Origin: Echinometra lucunter
Taxonomy: Eukaryota; Echinodermata; Echinoidea; Camarodonta; Echinometridae
Direction: 5' to 3'
DNA length: 64,000 bases
NCBI GenBank assembly: GCA_029962745.1
Contig: CM057162.1
Span: 21,231,319 to 21,295,318 of the forward strand
Shown piece by piece: positions 23,728 through 33,807 of this stretch; within the stretch, counting starts at the first letter, position 1; the number at the start of each line of letters is the position of its first letter. Under the pieces are notes generated by a model. That model was not told the origin of the DNA. It made no database searches and saw only the letters and a program-made list of their open reading frames with translations. Position numbers and translations under genes: made by a program.

Positions 23728-26700
23728 TGATAGTCCATTTATTGATCTACCATCTGACCAAATTTGGGAGCCATCTGTAATGTAGAAATGTATAATTTTT
23801 TCTTTGATTTTAAATTACCGGTACTGTTTTGGGGGGAATTTTGAAATGAAAGTATGCCAGCATGCTGGGTAAAATCTTCACATTGACATGTCTACATAAC
23901 TCAAAAGTTATTCACTCTGTGGCTTTGAAAATCTAAACAAGGAGAGCAGTATATCTCTTAAGAAACTATTACAAGTTTGAGCCTAACCAGATAATCCCTT
24001 CATAGTTAATACCAGGGAATTCTTTTTCAACCTTTTAGTGAGACAGGCAATAGGACACCAGTACGGACTTCTGAATAGTCACTCATCTTTACATCCTGTT
24101 TTTTCTATAATTCTGGTGATTAGCCAGCCTGAAAAGCTCCCATTCACATTATAATTTGAAAGGGTTTGTATGGTCTTGACAAGGCAAGTTATACATCATT
24201 CAAAGCTTAGACTCCAAGCTTTCAAACTATGTTAAAATGTAAAAATGTCAAATTTCCGACTGGTTGGTTGATTGGTTGTTTTGTGGGGGAGGGTCACAAT
24301 TGTGATTCAATCATTTCATGGCATGACCCTTCTGCAATTGAGAAACTAATGAGATTCTTGAATATTTCACAAATATGAAAGTTCCTGGTTTTAAAGTTTT
24401 GTCCTAGAAGATATCTCAGACCAGATGCAATCTGGTTATTACATGTATTTCTCATGTAGGGAATGTTTAGGTATTCATTAATTTTGATAGCTTTACACAG
24501 TTGGTTTCTGTTACTTGCTCTCATGTTCTGCCCCTTTAATGTTCTTGTCTGCATTTGGTTTCAAAATCTTGAAATCATTCCATGGTCATGTATTGTGTTG
24601 TACAGTATTTATGTGTGTATGTGTTTGTGCAGGGCCCTGAAGGATAACAGTGATTTAATCACTTACCAACGAAGAAATAAGACCAAGAAAACAAAAAAAT
24701 AAAATTTCGAAAAAACAACAACAAAAAAAAAAAAAACCCTCTAAAATCTTACCTCCATAGATCCTAGCAATGGCATTAACTCCTACTCCACCACGGTAGT
24801 ACAGGTGACGGGCAGTAGAGGCTAAATGGAAAAACACACACACACAATTAAAGTAGAAAGACTGGGCATCCGCTAATATAAGTTAATGCAAGAATCTGTT
24901 GATCTCTAATGATAACATGTAGCAACGAAACACTGACAAACTCATTCTCTTGACTGAAAATTGTTTAAAATGGTGTTTGCAGATAAAAATATTACAGTAA
25001 AATTTTGTCTTAATTTCAATGTGTGGTGTAAAATATTCAAATTTCTGGATATTCAGTAGTTGAGGATATATGGGAAATTATCAAATATTGAAAAGAATCT
25101 CTCTTTGCTGGTGAAACATGAATTACTACACATATTCATTGTGCTACTACAGCATAATAGACCAATTTGAAGGAACATTTTTTTCACACATGACAGTATG
25201 GGGTAGATTTTGAAAATATTTGTGTTACGCATCAGTGTTAAGCTTAGAAATGGCAGATAATGAAGCATGCCAAATAAGAAATAAATAATGAAACTTGGCA
25301 AGTTTAGATCCAAGTTTTTAGCTCCACTCCCGTCATCCCCCCCCCCCCCCCCCGGCCCCCGTTCATTTCTATCTCACACTAGCGCTCTATCTCTCTCTCT
25401 CTAACTCCACTAGTCTGGATCAAAAGGAGCAAGCTCCTTGTTAGTTTCAGTCTGAACAATGTCAACCCACTCAAGGGCACCCACCCCCTCGTCTTCCTCC
25501 CTTCTTCCTTCACTCTCCCTGTCTTAAGATCCCAAAAACTATGAGCTCTTTGACTTACCAGCCCTGGTGTAGAACCAGTCAGGATCGACAGGGGCCAGCT
25601 CCTTGTGAGTTCCAGTCTTGACAATGTCGACCCACTCAGGAACCTTCATCTTGCCAGACTTCTTGAAGAAGGCGCCGAGCGCCGTAACAAACTCCTGCTG
25701 GTCAACGTCCTTTACGGTCGTACCTCCGCCTGGCATCTACAGAATGGCATAAAGATACCAATATTTTTAATTACAGTTCCAACTTCCACCCCACAAGCTG
25801 CCCTTCTAAAAAAAACATACTGGAGCATCAGGGATGGCGCAAGGGTATCTTTTTTGGGGGGGGGGGGATAATTTTGTTTCTCTAACCTTTGCCCCAGGTG
25901 AATATAATGACATTTAAATGAACACATAAGGCTATTATTTAGTTGCATGACCCTGCCCTCTCTTCTTTCTTTTCCTCGTTTCTTGCTTCTTCTTTCTTCT
26001 CCTTCTCCTTCTTCCTTCTCCTCCTCCCTCTCCTCCTCCTCCGTCCTCCTCTCCTCCTCCTACTCCTCCTCCTCCTCCTCCTCTCCTCCTCCTTCTTCTT
26101 CTTCTTCTTCTTCTTCTTTCTTCTTCCTTCTTCTCCTTTACCTCCCTTTTTTTTTATCACTTGAAAAATCATACAAGGGGCGGCTGCCCCCCTCCCCGTA
26201 GCACCACCTCTTTCGAGCATACTATTTACAACTATATTCACACAGCATATCAGGATGTATTTTCAAAGAGCACCTTGAGTTCTGGTAGGTGAAAGATAAT
26301 AGCCTTTTTATGTCAGTCTATGTCAGTTGAGAAAAATATGACAGAAATTATCTTGGAAAGGATTACTTTTTTTCAGATTTCCTCATACAGTATTACATGA
26401 CAAGAAACTACTTGAAGGAGAGTGCAACCCAGGCATCAGTGTGCTCTTAGTGAATAAAGATGACTAAGAAGAGTAAACAGTGAAAATTTGAGCAAAATCG
26501 GACAATCTGTTCAAGAGTTATGAATTTTGAAAGTTTCAGTAAATCCCTATTATGGAGATCAATGAGTTGGCAACTTTGCCAGCATCTGTGATGTCATCGT
26601 GGACAACTCTCAATTCATTTTTTTTTTCCCAGAAGTTTCTGCATTTATTGAATATAAAACAAAACATTGAATACAGTAATACACAAATCAGATTTGATAC

Positions 26701-29573
26701 AAATTATGAGTGACAAATACACAAATGATATACATACTCAGATAATATAAAACAGGGAAGGTGGGTCAGGAAATAAACATAAATGCAGGGGCCAGCTATC
26801 ATAAGCGGAAAGCTTGAAAACAATAGCAGCCATGTACATAATTTTTCCAAAAAAATTGATTTTTATGAAATTTCAAGTCAGGAATCAACATAATTTTTCC
26901 CAAAATGCTTGCAGAATTGATATAGCCATATCATACCCAAACAATACATCAAAAGAATTTTTATTTTTCTTGAAAATGAAGAAAATGTTAAATTCTGTGT
27001 ACAAAATGAATGGAGAATTTTCCACGGTGACATCACAGATACTCTTGAACTGATTGTCCGATTTGGCTCAAACTTTCAGGCCGGAATTCACAAAGGTGGT
27101 TTAAATTAGTCCATGGTTTAGGCAAATTTTGTGGTGTAAGTGCGCTTGACTTAGCGCGTACACTAAAAAAGGTCCAATGATAAACGCGCGCGTGTGGCAA
27201 AGGGCGCCAAATTTACACTTGTTAGTTGTTACCATGGTTTAGACCACGGTTTATGTAAATTCATGCTTGTTGCCACGGTTTAGACCACGGTTTATGTAAA
27301 TTAATCTAAGCATGAATTTACATAAACCGTGGTCTAAACCATGGCAACAAGCGTAAATCTAGCGCCCTTTGCCACACGCGCGCGTTTATCATTGGACCTA
27401 TCTTAGTGTACGCGCTAAATCAAGCGCACTTGTACCACAAAATTTGCCTAAACCATGGACTAAATTTAAACCACCTTTGTGAATTCCGGCCTCACTGTTT
27501 ACTCTTCTTGTTCTTCTTCATTCACTGGAAGCACACTGATGTTGCAATGGGTTGCATTCTCCTTTAAATGTTGAGCCAAACATTAGTTCTCAGTCCCATA
27601 TAGTAGATATACCCATTTCTGTGTACAGTGTATGTACTTTTCAGCAAGACCGCATTAGCTTATTATTTTCATAATTTCTAAACCTCAGGATACACACAAA
27701 TTTTAACCCACTACTCAATCAACCATTACCGATCACTTACAAGTTTCTTTCACACTGATTTAGCATACATGTAAACAGGATTCAAAATTATCTTTCAATT
27801 ATTAGTACTTTTTTTTTAAAGAGGTGTGAAACAGCCTTTCATAAAATGGTTGAAAGGAGAAAGGCTTCGAAGTACAGTGGAAACTCGGTATAAAGAGATC
27901 TGATATAACAATATTCCTGATATAACAGGGTAATATTCCGGTCCCAGCTCTTTATTTTCTATTGTTTTTTAACCCTGATATAACAAGATTCCTGCTATAA
28001 CAAGGTAATTTTGATGGTCCCAAGGACCTCGTTATACTGAGTTTCCACTGTAATAAGTAATGTGAGGCATCGGCTGAATTAAAAATAACAAAAGTATCAA
28101 CTCTTGCTGGCAAATGTCTTTAAAAATCAAGTCATACTACTGCTTGTTTAATGTACAGAAAGGTGTGATGCAAGTACATGTAGCAGAGGGAAGAAGAATT
28201 CATAAGAACGAGGTGTTGGCGTTGCTGGTCATTCTAACTCACTCATGACATACATTAAAATTCAAAATCAACTTCGCTTTATAGTTTATTCCAATCTATC
28301 TCACAGACACAGGACCCGTAACAAATCTCGCACCATGCTTACTGTATTGTCATCGACATGATTCATCTTCACTAAAATTACTAGACTCTAAGATTTAAGC
28401 TTCTTTTAATTTTTCTGGGCAAGGGATTTACAACGTTGATTCACTTCAAGCTTTTAATAAATTTATCCCACATTCAGCTGTCAATTTTTAATTTTCAAAA
28501 GCAAAACCCTGCTCAAGTATGTCATGGTATGTCAAGAGACAAGAGTGAAGGTATGGCATTAACGTGACCCAAGTTGCCCCTCATTCACTCTAACTTGTTG
28601 CACACAGTATGGTCTGGGGTTCTAAAGCTACACACCATACAAATCACACAGACGCGCAATGCAACGCGTTCAAATCAGGCTAGAATACACACGCGATACA
28701 CAGTCAATTTCAATATCTGAATTTGCATTCATTTATTGCATATGCATAGCTTTAGGACCCCTTCATTTTTCAGAACAAAATTTGACACCGGCATTGATAT
28801 CAATTAGGAAATATGCATTGCTGACATTCACCCCTTGTAATTTTCTCCACAAATCAACTTTGGAAAATTGGAATATGCAAAATCAAGATAGGGCCTAAGG
28901 AGTCTAGAAATGAAATTTGCAAAAGCCAATGATTTCTGTGACATTTAGCCGCTGAAAACAAAGTGCATAGCTTTAGGTTCCCCTATCATACCAGTTTATT
29001 GCGTCAGCATACAGAGACTTCTTTCCACCGCAATGAATAAATAGATCTAGTCTAGATCTAGATCTACATGATCTAGACTGTCTTTACAAGCGAGTGATGA
29101 CTGATGTCCACGTGCACACTAAAACATTGCTACATGAGAGGGGACTTAAGTTAAACCATGATAAGGCCAAAGACATCACAGTCTTGGCTATATTTATACT
29201 TAGATGTAGTCGAGTACAGCCATAGGCTAGCTAGACTCTACAGCTATGCAATCATCATGGCCAAGTCGACTTGCGACTGAATTACACATGCAGTCGCCTC
29301 ATTGCACTCTTCCCCATACACAATACACGTGCATGTAAAGCACACCATTCGTCTAGACATTTCGGACATGTTCGGAGCAAATCCACGCCATCATTTGGCG
29401 CCTTTGTCTGCAAGAATACTTCTTTAATATGTAAAAAATGGCCTTGAATAGTTCTTTCATCGAATTGTTTAACTGATACATGGTATACAATTTCATATAA
29501 GACATATTTTAAATGACTTTTCACATCTTATTCTAGTCATGTACCTTGCTGTCTGTTGAGTTCAACGAAAAGG
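19849..29573 (-). CDS. RPS19: 40S ribosomal protein S19 (3 coding exons plus candidate 5' TOP exon)
   Basis: On the minus strand, coding exons are 25736-25559, 24821-24753 and 20045-19849. They encode 147 aa, close to the human length of 145. RPS19 is a component of the 40S small subunit head and is needed for 18S rRNA maturation. Recognised by [68 protein letters not shown] and [13 protein letters not shown], all with the family's order and spacing. ATG immediately follows an acceptor AG, so a non-coding 5' exon is required. A candidate at 29573-29545 starts CCTTTTC, a terminal oligopyrimidine motif typical of ribosomal protein mRNAs, and ends in a GT donor. No stop or frameshift interrupts the frame, so the gene looks intact. 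Introns are full of transposon debris. Confidence 0.95.
20403..20578. repeat. Degenerate Tigger-like MITE in RPS19 intron
   Basis: Diverged inverted ends GGCGAACCTTGTTATAACAA and TTATGAACGAGGTTCCACT. The interior shares TTACCTTGTTACAACGA-type motifs with the family at 27873-28052. Confidence 0.5.
20725..21094. mobile_element. pogo/Tigger-type non-autonomous element
   Basis: TA-flanked. Terminal inverted repeats of about 24 bases: ACAGTCCGACCTCGCTTATT and its near-complement ending GAGGTCGGACTGTA. The CAGTC..TCGCTTATTCGG type is well known from Tigger/pogo elements. The 300-base ORF inside shows no transposase motif. Confidence 0.8.
21660..21865 (+). repeat. tRNA-derived SINE (family C) inside the Tc1 element
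   Basis: An A-box-like segment GGCTCAGTGGTAGAGCA and the B box GGTTCGAAACC lie at tRNA-like spacing, followed by a unique body (AGTCCTTCGGAGGGGACTTA) and a region ending in AAAATAACCCACC. It sits between the Tc1 terminal repeat and the transposase, so it inserted after the Tc1 element. Confidence 0.75.
21883..22912 (-). pseudogene. Tc1-type DD34E transposase, broken
   Basis: Read on the minus strand from ATG at 22912, the protein starts [20 protein letters not shown], a helix-turn-helix DNA-binding N-terminus. It then shows ILWSDETK (first catalytic Asp), [12 protein letters not shown] (second Asp) and [19 protein letters not shown] (Glu), the DD34E triad of Tc1 transposases. Two lesions kill it: a TGA at 22742-22744 where Arg is expected (likely CGA to TGA), and a frameshift near 22400 between FGCDGR and VWFSKHEAF. 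Full length would be about 340 residues, normal for the family. Confidence 0.9.
23060..23355 (+). repeat. tRNA-derived SINE (family D) with (ATT)n tail inside the Tc1 element
   Basis: The tRNA-like head has the B box GGTTCGAATCC. The body contains CACTCAACCCAGGTGAGGTG and a 3' end ATGCGCTATACAAGAACTGT followed by (ATT)n. This 3' end resembles the LINE-like tail at 39440-39602, suggesting that a LINE with the same tail mobilised it. Confidence 0.75.
23666..23726. repeat. TA microsatellite
   Basis: About 60 bases of (TA)n at the right end of the Tc1 element; a shorter TA tract flanks its left end at 21440-21465. The Tc1 element probably inserted into a pre-existing TA repeat. Confidence 0.9.
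24753..24821 (-). CDS. RPS19: RPS19 coding exon 2
   Basis: 69 bases encoding [20 protein letters not shown] then YGG, with Ala60 and Gly83 codons split at the borders. Acceptor CCATTTAG, donor GTAAGA on the minus strand. The motif is nearly invariant across eukaryotic RPS19. Confidence 0.95.
25559..25736 (-). CDS. RPS19: RPS19 coding exon 1 (start codon)
   Basis: Starts [20 protein letters not shown] and ends DPDWFYTRA at donor GTAAGT. The ATG is the first codon after the acceptor, so translation starts at the first base of this exon. Confidence 0.95.
25960..26155. repeat. Polypyrimidine tract (TCC/TTC)n
   Basis: About 200 bases almost entirely C and T on the plus strand. The Ser/Phe/Leu- and Arg/Lys/Glu-rich ORFs predicted here are artefacts of composition. 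Confidence 0.95.
26413..27567. mobile_element. Foldback MITE interrupted by a second foldback MITE
   Basis: Outer ends AAGGAGAGTGCAACCC and GGGTTGCATTCTCCTT are inverted, and arm pieces GAGTAAACAGTGAAAA and GACAATCTGTTCAAGAG recur inverted on the right. The right arm is split by the element at 27079-27491. Removing that insert restores the continuity of the arm. Confidence 0.75.
27079..27491. mobile_element. Near-perfect palindromic MITE with 3-bp TSD (Harbinger-like)
   Basis: The two arms of about 180 bases are almost perfect reverse complements from GGCCGGAATTCACAAAGGTG at the left to CACCTTTGTGAATTCCGGCC at the right. The trinucleotide TCA flanks both sides, matching the sequence expected in the interrupted outer element. 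A 3-bp TSD with GGCC-type ends suits PIF/Harbinger, though the usual TWA target is not matched, so the superfamily is tentative. Confidence 0.75.
27873..28052. mobile_element. Tigger-like MITE
   Basis: TA-flanked with inverted ends ACAGTGGAAACTCGGTATA and ATACTGAGTTTCCACTGT. The interior has CTGATATAACAGGGTAAT and GCTATAACAAGGTAATTTTG. Members of the same family occur degenerately at 18047 and 20403, and a related end lies within the hAT element at 50025-50995. Confidence 0.8.
29545..29573 (-). other. Candidate RPS19 non-coding first exon with TOP motif
   Basis: Read on the minus strand the exon would start CCTTTTCGTTGAA and end CAGACAGCAAG before GTACAT. A C followed by a pyrimidine run at the cap site is the terminal oligopyrimidine signal of translation-apparatus mRNAs, which couples translation to mTOR/LARP1. 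The short length is usual for such first exons. A transcript is needed to confirm it. Confidence 0.4.
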
Positions 29574-29689
29574 ATGTTTAAGTTTGAACGGAGAGGGAGC
29601 TAGATAGACAAGCTCTGGACAAGCTCAGAGTGCATTTATTTATAAAAAAAAAAAGAACATTTTATATTTGAACTATAATACAGAGCACC

Positions 29690-30235
29690 GGCGTAAATCC
29701 ACTTTGAGGAGTGGGGTGGGGGGGGGGGATGATCGACTTTTTTTGCCGATTTTTCTTTCTGTCGAACTCACACTTAAGTATAAACACACGCCATCACCCA
29801 CCTGCACAGACCCCCCTTGCACACGTTTTAATTTTTATCTTGCGAGCGAGCCAAAATTACCACTTTTCTGGTTTTCAATCGCATTTTCAAATAGAAATTC
29901 TAAAATATGATGAGCGAGCGAAGCGAGCGAGCCAAAAATAACCGCTTTTCTGGTTTTCAATTGCATTTTCAAATGAAAAATCGAAAATATGACGAGTGAG
30001 TGAAGCGAGCAAGCCAAAAATAACCGCTTTTCTGATTTTCAATCGCATTTTCAAATAGAAATTCTAAACTATGATGGTTGTTTACGACAGATTATTAAAA
30101 ATTATATTTGAAGATTAATTCAAATATCATTTTTTTCTTAAAAAGTGTGGGGGGATATTTGTACACGCCATCCCCGACCCCCATCTCAAAAAAGTGGGGA
30201 GATATATCCCCACCCCCCCCCCCGGATTTACGCCA
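29690..30235. repeat. Element with short inverted ends and tandem 85-base units
   Basis: GGCGTAAATCCACTTTGAGG near 29690 and CCGGATTTACGCC near 30222 are inverted. Inside, a unit of about 85 bases (CGAGCCAAAAATAACCGCTT followed by TTCTGGTTTTCAATCGCATT) repeats three times with GAGCGAGCGAAGCGAGCGAG linkers. The same units occur at about 35040-35335. Confidence 0.65.
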
Positions 30236-30359
30236 ATGATACAGGGGGATTAAAAATGTTGAAATTCAAGTATGATTTGTGCACAGCGTGTAATGTGGAT
30301 TAAGAGACTTCTTTGTGGCAATAATGACATGAAATGGATTTTTTTTTTCGAATATAATA

Positions 30360-31400
30360 TTTAGAACGGTGGGAGGAAGGCTAATATTTCTCTGTAATTA
30401 CAGCTGCAAATCAATCAGCATTAAGGCACCCAATCTCTACTTAGAATTTTTAAATCGCTGGAATTATTTGCAAGAGAAGCAATTTATTGTCAAAGAAACA
30501 CATGAAAATCAAATTATCTTTAACAATACTCTTATTGAAGGTAGGATATTTCCTTTTAATAAAAAATTATATGATGTAAACATTTTTCAAGTTAAACATT
30601 TAACTGACGCAGAAGGTAATATGAGATCAGGGGATTATTTTATAAGGAAAGGTCTACACGTAGATGATTTATTTTCTCTTCATGATTTATACACCAAGTT
30701 GCCAGCTGCTTGGAAGATCACGAGAAGAGAAGATGATATTGTGAATGACACTGTTGATTTCTCCAACATTAATTTTAACATCAATAAAAGAGTGTATTCT
30801 GTTGAGTCTGTGTTTTCCAAAATGCTTTAAAACATTTTTATTAGCTCAATGCAGGATTCCTTTGCTTTTAAAAATCCAGAGGTATTAGCCTTAAATTTAG
30901 ATAATTCAGGAGTTCATGTTTTTCAATTCCCAGAATTTGTACTCTAGATTGGAAGTTAAGGGAATTCCAGTACAAGCTGTTACATAGTATTGTATTCTGT
31001 ATAAACTGAATAAATTTGGATTAATACAGTCAGATTTTTGTTCCTTTTGTAGAAAGGATATAGAAACATATTATTTTCTATAAATGTACAGCAGTGTCCA
31101 ATATATGGAAGGAGGTGGGAAACGAACTAAAAATGTTTCAGTTACTTAATTTGCAATGAAGTTGAGAAAGGCACCATTTTATTTTATGTATGTAAAGTTT
31201 ACAGATTGAGTAATCGTGGGGAATGAAGCAGCGCCTTTCACCTTTTCCTTTTTATATTGAAAAAATCTTTATTCAGATTGATGAATTTGTATCATATTAT
31301 TGAAACTGTATTGTAATGAATATGTATTGACAATTGTGTTACATTGTATGAAAAATGATGTCATTATGATTTACATCGAAAAATCTGAATAAAGGCAAAA
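30360..31400 (+). mobile_element. 5'-truncated LINE, 3' coding end and tail
   Basis: The 153-codon ORF at 30369-30830 (for example FLNRWNYLQEKQFIVKETHE and YTKLPAAWKI) is followed, after stops and frame changes, by pieces reading LNKFGLIQSDFCSFCRKDIE. This resembles the C-terminal region after the reverse transcriptase of L1/Tx1-like non-LTR elements, with a CxxC zinc-finger-like end. It ends near CTGAATAAAGGCAAAAAAGC. The reverse transcriptase core is missing. Confidence 0.6.
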
Positions 31401-31853
31401 AAGCTTTAAAAATGAAATAAAAAAATTATAGAAACAAGCTCTGCAGAGGCTCTGGCTACAAGCATGCGGAAAGTAAAGCTGCTGGCTCCAGTTGCTGCAG
31501 TTTCTTCTCCTTAAAATTATTTTCTTTCGATTGTTATCTTCGTCAGTTATCATTATGGAAAATATGATCAAATGATGCATGATGCATGATGTGCCGATTA
31601 AGACTAAAGAGAATGACAGAGAGGTAGAGAGAGAGAGAGAGAGAGGGGGGGGGGGATTGATCAGGGAAGTGCAAGGTAGAGAGATTTAATTATTTAAATT
31701 GTATTGATTGACCATGAAGACATATCTCCCAAAAGAAGAAGGCAGTCAGTGTTATAATAAATTATCCACTTCAGATATTGATTTTTTTTAAACCACCACC
31801 ACCTTATGATGTAATTCCGTTTCCAGAATTTTGAAGTATGTAAGGCCTACTCC

Positions 31854-32270
31854 TTAACCCATTCATGACAGAGGTCCACATTTTGTGGTTTGACCTAATA
31901 ACTTTTGATGCAAAGCCCCAAAAATCATACCAAATACATGAGCAGAAAGAGCAAAAAATTCTACACAAACTGTGCCCATTTTGGTTGTGTTAATATTCGT
32001 TGTTTGATGCTGAAAATTTTTTTAAAGGAAAATAAGCATTAAAATCCCTAAATTGGCAATGTGATAGAAAGTTTAGAATCACCGTTTTCCCCTGCAAATT
32101 GGCAACTTTTTGACTTCTAATCATAATTTCTGTCAATTTATATTCATTTCAAATACATGACGTTTTATAAGAAAAATGTAGGAATAAAATAAAAATGTTG
32201 GTGTTGCCAATTTGAAGAATAAAAGCTGATCAAATTAGGCTTTAAATAATTCCTGTCACGAATGGGTTAA
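31854..32270. mobile_element. TTAACC-ended MITE (family B, copy 2)
   Basis: Ends TTAACCCATTCATGACAG and CTGTCACGAATGGGTTAA. The longest of three family members; its interior matches 16694-16993 in the opposite orientation (GCCAATTTG.. and TTTTAAAGGAAAATAAGCAT blocks). Confidence 0.75.
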
Positions 32271-32397
32271 TACTTTATCCTCAATAGACAAGGGGAAAAA
32301 ATCACAAAGAATTTTTTTTTAAAGATGAAAAAACGGACAAATAAAAAAAAGGTACTTAATTTCAAGGTGCTGTTTAATTTCTATGGCGGGAATGATG

Positions 32398-32702
32398 CAG
32401 TGGCGTAGTTAGGATTTCATTTTAGGGGGCGGTAGTGAGCACGCGAGGCGTGCGAATCACTTACTGAGCGCGAAGTAAGCTCCCTAGGGGGGAGGGTGCA
32501 GGGAGGGGAGAGTTCCCCCCTCCCGCGCGAAGCGCGGAAGCTCCGATGTGTTTTTAAAAAAAAAATGTTTCTTGTCTGCTTCCGCTCTTCTTATGTTCTC
32601 TTACCTTTTTCTTTTCTCGCTCATGCTTTTTTTTCTTTTTTTTTTCTTTTTTGTTGGCGTTTAGGGGGCGACCGCCCCCACCACCCCCTGACTACGCGGG
32701 TG
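32398..32702. mobile_element. hAT-type MITE with perfect 8-bp TSD
   Basis: Starts CAGTGGCGTAG, ends CTACGCGGGTG, and is flanked on both sides by GAATGATG (32390-32397 and 32703-32710). Interior is G-rich at the left and T-rich at the right. No transposase. Confidence 0.85.
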
Positions 32703-33399
32703 GAATGATGGGCACCTCTTATTAGTATTCAGAAGTCGTGGTGTATTCAGGGGATGCCGAGTTGTCTAGTTGCCGAGTAGCCCCCCCCCCCTTCCCCTCC
32801 CTTTCCCTCGGAAATCAGTGGCGTGAAACTCCCCCCCCCCCCTGAAAGCTCAACTCAAAGCCCCTGCTTTGTATTTCCCACGTATTTGGAGTTTAGTGGT
32901 GCTTCCATCTCACCTATAGTATAGGCGAGCAGCCGGTGGGGGGGGGGGGGGTCACCCCCCCCCCCCACACACACACACACACGCACACGCTGGACAACCT
33001 GTCCAAATAGTAAACGAATTTCGATTTAATTTGTGATTTCGAAATATTATTAAAACAAACGTGGTAAAGTAGGTATATTTATTCTTATCAGTTTTGTACT
33101 TTAGATTATTCTCAGATCTTCAGTACTCATTTCTTCTGCTTCTCTCCGTTTTTAAAAAATTAAAATTAGGCAACCGAAAAGTTACTTTCGAGATCTTGCT
33201 TTTGGCAACATTTCTGAGCGGTTGGGAGTCGAAAGTTACAGAGCTATTTTTAGCTCAGGGCGGATCCTTAAAATCTTCGTTTAATTTCCAAGACTGCAAA
33301 CATTGAATAACATATTTGTTTCATGTTGAAGTAAAATATGCGCCACTCTAGGTGGTATAGTTGCGATTAGGACCAATTTGTGATATATCAGCAGCGCCT

Positions 33400-33807
33400 T
33401 TCGACGAAATTCACCTGCTGCTCGAGTACAGGTGATTGTGACGTCACGATTCGTCGAAAACTTTGTGGGGAAAATTAATTTGTTGACAGTTTGGATCGTA
33501 AATCATAGAAGAAATTAAGTAATTGCTAAATTACAAACAATTTTGATATGACATATTTTAATCCCAAATTAGGTATGTTTGGAGATCTCTTAATAAATAG
33601 AGCGTCAACATTTTATATGTCGACCAAGCACCCCTACTACATAATGAAAAGGTTAAGACTCCGCCCAAAATTCATTATACATGAGGTACTGCTGCATTAT
33701 GCATGAGTACTATGACGTATGTCAATCAGTGCATAGCCTTGTTGTATAGCAGCCCCGCCGCCATAATCTAACTTGGTCGCTTTTGATGCCTGACTGACAC
33801 ATCCAAG
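33400..33807 (+). promoter_or_regulatory. Candidate promoter and non-coding first exon of the PKNOX-type gene
   Basis: A CRE-like palindrome TGACGTCA lies at 33439-33446, and TGATTGACAT (minus strand, about 33720-33729) is one base off the PREP-PBX decamer. Next comes GCAGCCCCGCCGCC and a strong donor ATCCAAG|GTATGT at 33808. Joined to the exon at 47061, this would give a 5' UTR with a three-codon upstream ORF (ATG CCT GAC TGA) before the main ATG. Position and composition suggest the promoter; no transcript evidence. Confidence 0.35.

Larger units (their letters stand above)
20046..24752 (-). other. RPS19 intron 3 with multiple insertions
   Basis: A 4.7-kb intron between coding exons 2 and 3. 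It holds two Tigger-like MITEs, a dead Tc1 transposon with two nested SINEs, and TA microsatellites at both ends of the Tc1 element. About 23730-24720 shows nothing I recognise. Confidence 0.7.
25737..29544 (-). other. RPS19 5' intron (if the TOP exon is correct)
   Basis: About 3.8 kb. Holds a pyrimidine-rich tract (25960-26155), a composite foldback element (26413-27567) and a Tigger-like MITE (27873-28052). The remaining 28060-29540 shows no recognisable exon or repeat; two GATCTAGATC-type palindromes occur near 29050. Confidence 0.5.
29574..33700. other. Divergent intergenic region between RPS19 and the PKNOX-type gene
   Basis: Contains a repeat-bearing element (29690-30235), a LINE 3' end (30360-31400), MITE family B (31854-32270) and a hAT MITE (32398-32702). 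C/G homopolymer runs lie near 32780-32960 and an AC tract near 32966-32993. No complete gene is seen. Confidence 0.55.

Noticed and set aside
25939..26241. Arg/Lys/Glu-rich and Ser/Phe-rich ORFs
   Set aside because: Products of a polypyrimidine microsatellite; no protein features beyond composition.
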